64,000 nucleotides of DNA from Adineta steineri (taxonomy: Eukaryota; Rotifera; Eurotatoria; Adinetida; Adinetidae), in NCBI GenBank assembly GCA_905250115.1, contig CAJNOI010000305.1, positions 1-64,000 on the forward strand, read 5' to 3'. The position numbers and the translations under genes are program-made. This document shows positions 61,990 to 64,000 of this stretch, in pieces (positions within the stretch are counted from its first letter, which is position 1; the number at the start of each line of letters is the position of its first letter). Under the pieces are notes generated by a model. That model saw only the letters and a list, made by a program, of their open reading frames with translations, did no database searches and had not been told where the DNA came from.

Positions 61990-64000
61990 ATGTTTTCAAA
62001 GTTGGTATTATATTTCAAAACTCTTAATTTATTTGCATCATCCAGTACTATAAACAATGAATATGAATTGAAAAATGAACGAATCTCTACTCGTATTTTT
62101 ATTTTGTTATTAACATTTTCTCTTCTTATTACTTTGATTTACACAGCTCAAGTAGATATTACACACACTGTTGAAGTTAAAAATCCTTCAATCGATCAAT
62201 TTCAATTACTTTCACTTCGCTATTCAGATACACTTCATTGTCCATGTAAAAATTTAGCTATACATTATGAATCTTTTATTATTCTAAAACCTCAATTTCA
62301 TCAATTATGTACATCTGATTTTATTAAACATAATTGGATAAATCATCTTGATTCAGCTGCAAATATACACATGTCGGATGATTTCAGTGATATTGGTAGT
62401 CTATACTTTCTTACTCTTGCATCACTTTGTCGTTTGGCGAATGAAACAATTAATAGTGCTTTGAAGACATTTGGATCAACACAATTCATAATGGCTAATG
62501 CTCTTATTCAAAATCAATTAGAAGAACAAATTGAAACAAGTATAAAAAATTTTCAATCATCGACTAAATTCTTTTTTTTTAAATCACACGAGCTCATTCG
62601 ATATTCAATTAGAATAAATCAAATTATGACAAGTTTATTTGGTGATATGAAAGTTTTAGCAGATGTCGAAAGCAAGGGAATACATTTCAGTTATCATGCC
62701 TATACTAATAAAACTTGTCAATGTAGAGGATTTCGTCAATGTATCGATTCTTTGACATTAAGAAATCGTCAATTAAATCAAAATATGTCATCGTCTTTGT
62801 TTCATATACCAGGTTTAGTTAAAAGCTGTTATTTAATTGACGCTGTTCAATATTCATCACTCGAATGTTTCTATAATCAATCATGTATTATGATGATCGA
62901 ACAATTCCTTTCAGCACCTGTAGTACTTAACAAGCAAATATTACCTTTGAATTTATCTAATAGAAGTCAATTTCATGTTTCATCCAAGATTTATGAACTT
63001 CTTTTCAATACGATGATTGAAGAATGGAAAGAAACGATTTCATATATTAAATATTTTAATCATTGTAAAATTTCATTATGTACTTATTCCTATACATCGA
63101 AATTCAATATTATTTATATGATAACAACATTGATTAGTTTTGCAGGAGGATTAACAGAAGTTTTTCGTTTTCTTATTCCACGAATCGTCAAATTTATTCG
63201 ACGTCGATTCGTATCTCCTGCAACGTTAGTTAATGAATCTCGTAAGTAAAATAGATGAAGAATGTATATTCAGTTTTATTTCTGTACTTTCATAGGAATT
63301 ACCATTCGATCTTTGATAGAACGTATTCGTACATTTAATTATTTCTCAAAACCATCATCAACCGAAATAGAAATTAAACAACAAATAATAGCTACTCGAC
63401 TTTTCCTATTACTTTTAATAATATTATTTGTTATTTTAATCTCATACTACAGCACTGTAAATATTAATATTCTTTATGAAATCAAATCACCAACATATGA
63501 AAAATTCATTAAACTAGTTGCTGATCAACATTCTAATCCATCATTTAGTTGTCCTTGTTCGACACTAGCAATTATGAATAACAAATTTATTACAGTCGAT
63601 TATATTTTACATTCATTCTGTAATTCCCATTCTCTTCAAGATGCATTAATAGCCTACGAATTAAATTTAAAGTTTCACGCATATGATTTTCGAAATTTAG
63701 CATCTACATTATTTAGTTCTTTAAGTTTTCTATGTCTAGAATCCGATCAATATATCGTCCAGCGTATTACTTTATTTAATTCAACTTCATACATTGCCAA
63801 TAAAGCACTTGCTCCAGAAACATTCGATTTAGAAACTAATAAAATTAATGAAGCATTTACTCAATCAACAACTCACTCTTTCGTAACTATGTTCACTCTT
63901 ACTTCGATGATGACTCAAAATAATATGCTTGTAAATAGTAAAATGACAAATTTTGGGCTGAATTTTTTGAAAACTAACTCATCATACAGTGTTGGAGTTT
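61990..64000 (+). CDS. Membrane protein of repeated TM-ectodomain modules (partial)
   Basis: Exon 1 (61990-63241) joins in phase to exon 2 (63296 onward), which is still open at the window end. Module 1: a polar N-terminus, TM segment TRIFILLLTFSLLITLIYTA, then an ectodomain of about 320 residues with CPCKNLAIHYESF, FHQLCTSDFI and a C-x-C pair, several N-glycosylation sites, a second TM (about 372-395) and a basic loop. Module 2 repeats the plan: TRLFLLLLIILFVILISYYS, then CPCSTLAIMNNKF and ILHSFCNS. So the gene arose by internal duplication. I recognise no named family; surface exposure is likely. Further modules may lie beyond the window. Confidence 0.75.

Overview
This is a eukaryotic window, most likely from a bdelloid rotifer (Rotaria/Adineta-type genome). 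The DNA is AT-rich. Spliced genes have many small GT-AG introns, mostly 45-60 bases. The gene set is typical of bdelloids: B-box-like and F-box-like proteins, an ADP-ribosyltransferase fused to TPRs, expanded rhodopsin-like GPCRs, and intronless bacterial- or phage-type enzymes among intron-rich animal genes. Genus is not decided by the sequence. All exon models were built by hand from reading frame and splice sites. For the NACHT-WD, GH31, HGSNAT, PLD, Rel, D8C, EF-hand, GPCR, ependymin-like and second B-box genes the exons sum to a multiple of three, which supports the models.

Layout. 0.5-4.6 kb: a B-box protein (-), a Ly6-like secreted protein (+) and an ependymin/LolA-like secreted protein (-). 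4.9-12.0 kb: a 14-exon NACHT-WD repeat gene (NWD1-like) with a nested hAT-like MITE in intron 9. 12.6-13.6 kb: an intronless aminoglycoside-phosphotransferase-like gene (-). 14.1-17.8 kb: trefoil plus GH31 alpha-glucosidase (+). 18.1-20.3 kb: heparan-alpha-glucosaminide N-acetyltransferase (-). 20.7-21.9 kb: T4 Rnl1-like RNA ligase (-). 23.0-23.9 kb: a divergent GPCR. 25.1-29.5 kb: 20-exon phospholipase D with PX and PH domains. 30.3-30.7 kb: a frameshifted F-box/LRR remnant. 32.8-33.3 kb: an EF-hand protein. 33.9-38.9 kb: two GPCR paralogues. 40.0-42.0 kb: an LCAT-like pseudogene and a second B-box protein. 43.3-44.7 kb: a type II membrane protein with a D8C-like domain, split by an artefactual N gap. 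48.6-50.2 kb: a Rel-homology factor. 51.4-56.9 kb: an F-box protein, the ADP-ribosyltransferase-TPR protein and a third GPCR paralogue. 59.8-61.1 kb: a microbial-type PARG macrodomain. 62.0 kb to the end: a membrane protein built from repeated modules, running off the window.

The GH31 and HGSNAT genes lie convergent and both encode glycan-processing enzymes. The ADP-ribosyltransferase and PARG-like genes, about 5 kb apart, are a possible writer/eraser pair. The RNA ligase, NACHT-WD and Rel genes belong to repair or immunity-type families. No operon-like linkage is claimed.

The most unusual signal is a dispersed family of at least 15 short palindromes. Each has a G-rich left arm built on GGGTGT/TGTGGG and a C-rich right arm, often with the edge TCTTGAGGGT. 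They lie in intergenic DNA, in one intron and in one pseudogene, never in an intact exon. Their core matches the TGTGGG repeat reported for bdelloid telomeres, in the orientation of head-to-head telomere joins. Two unrelated hAT-like MITEs both sit inside copies of it.
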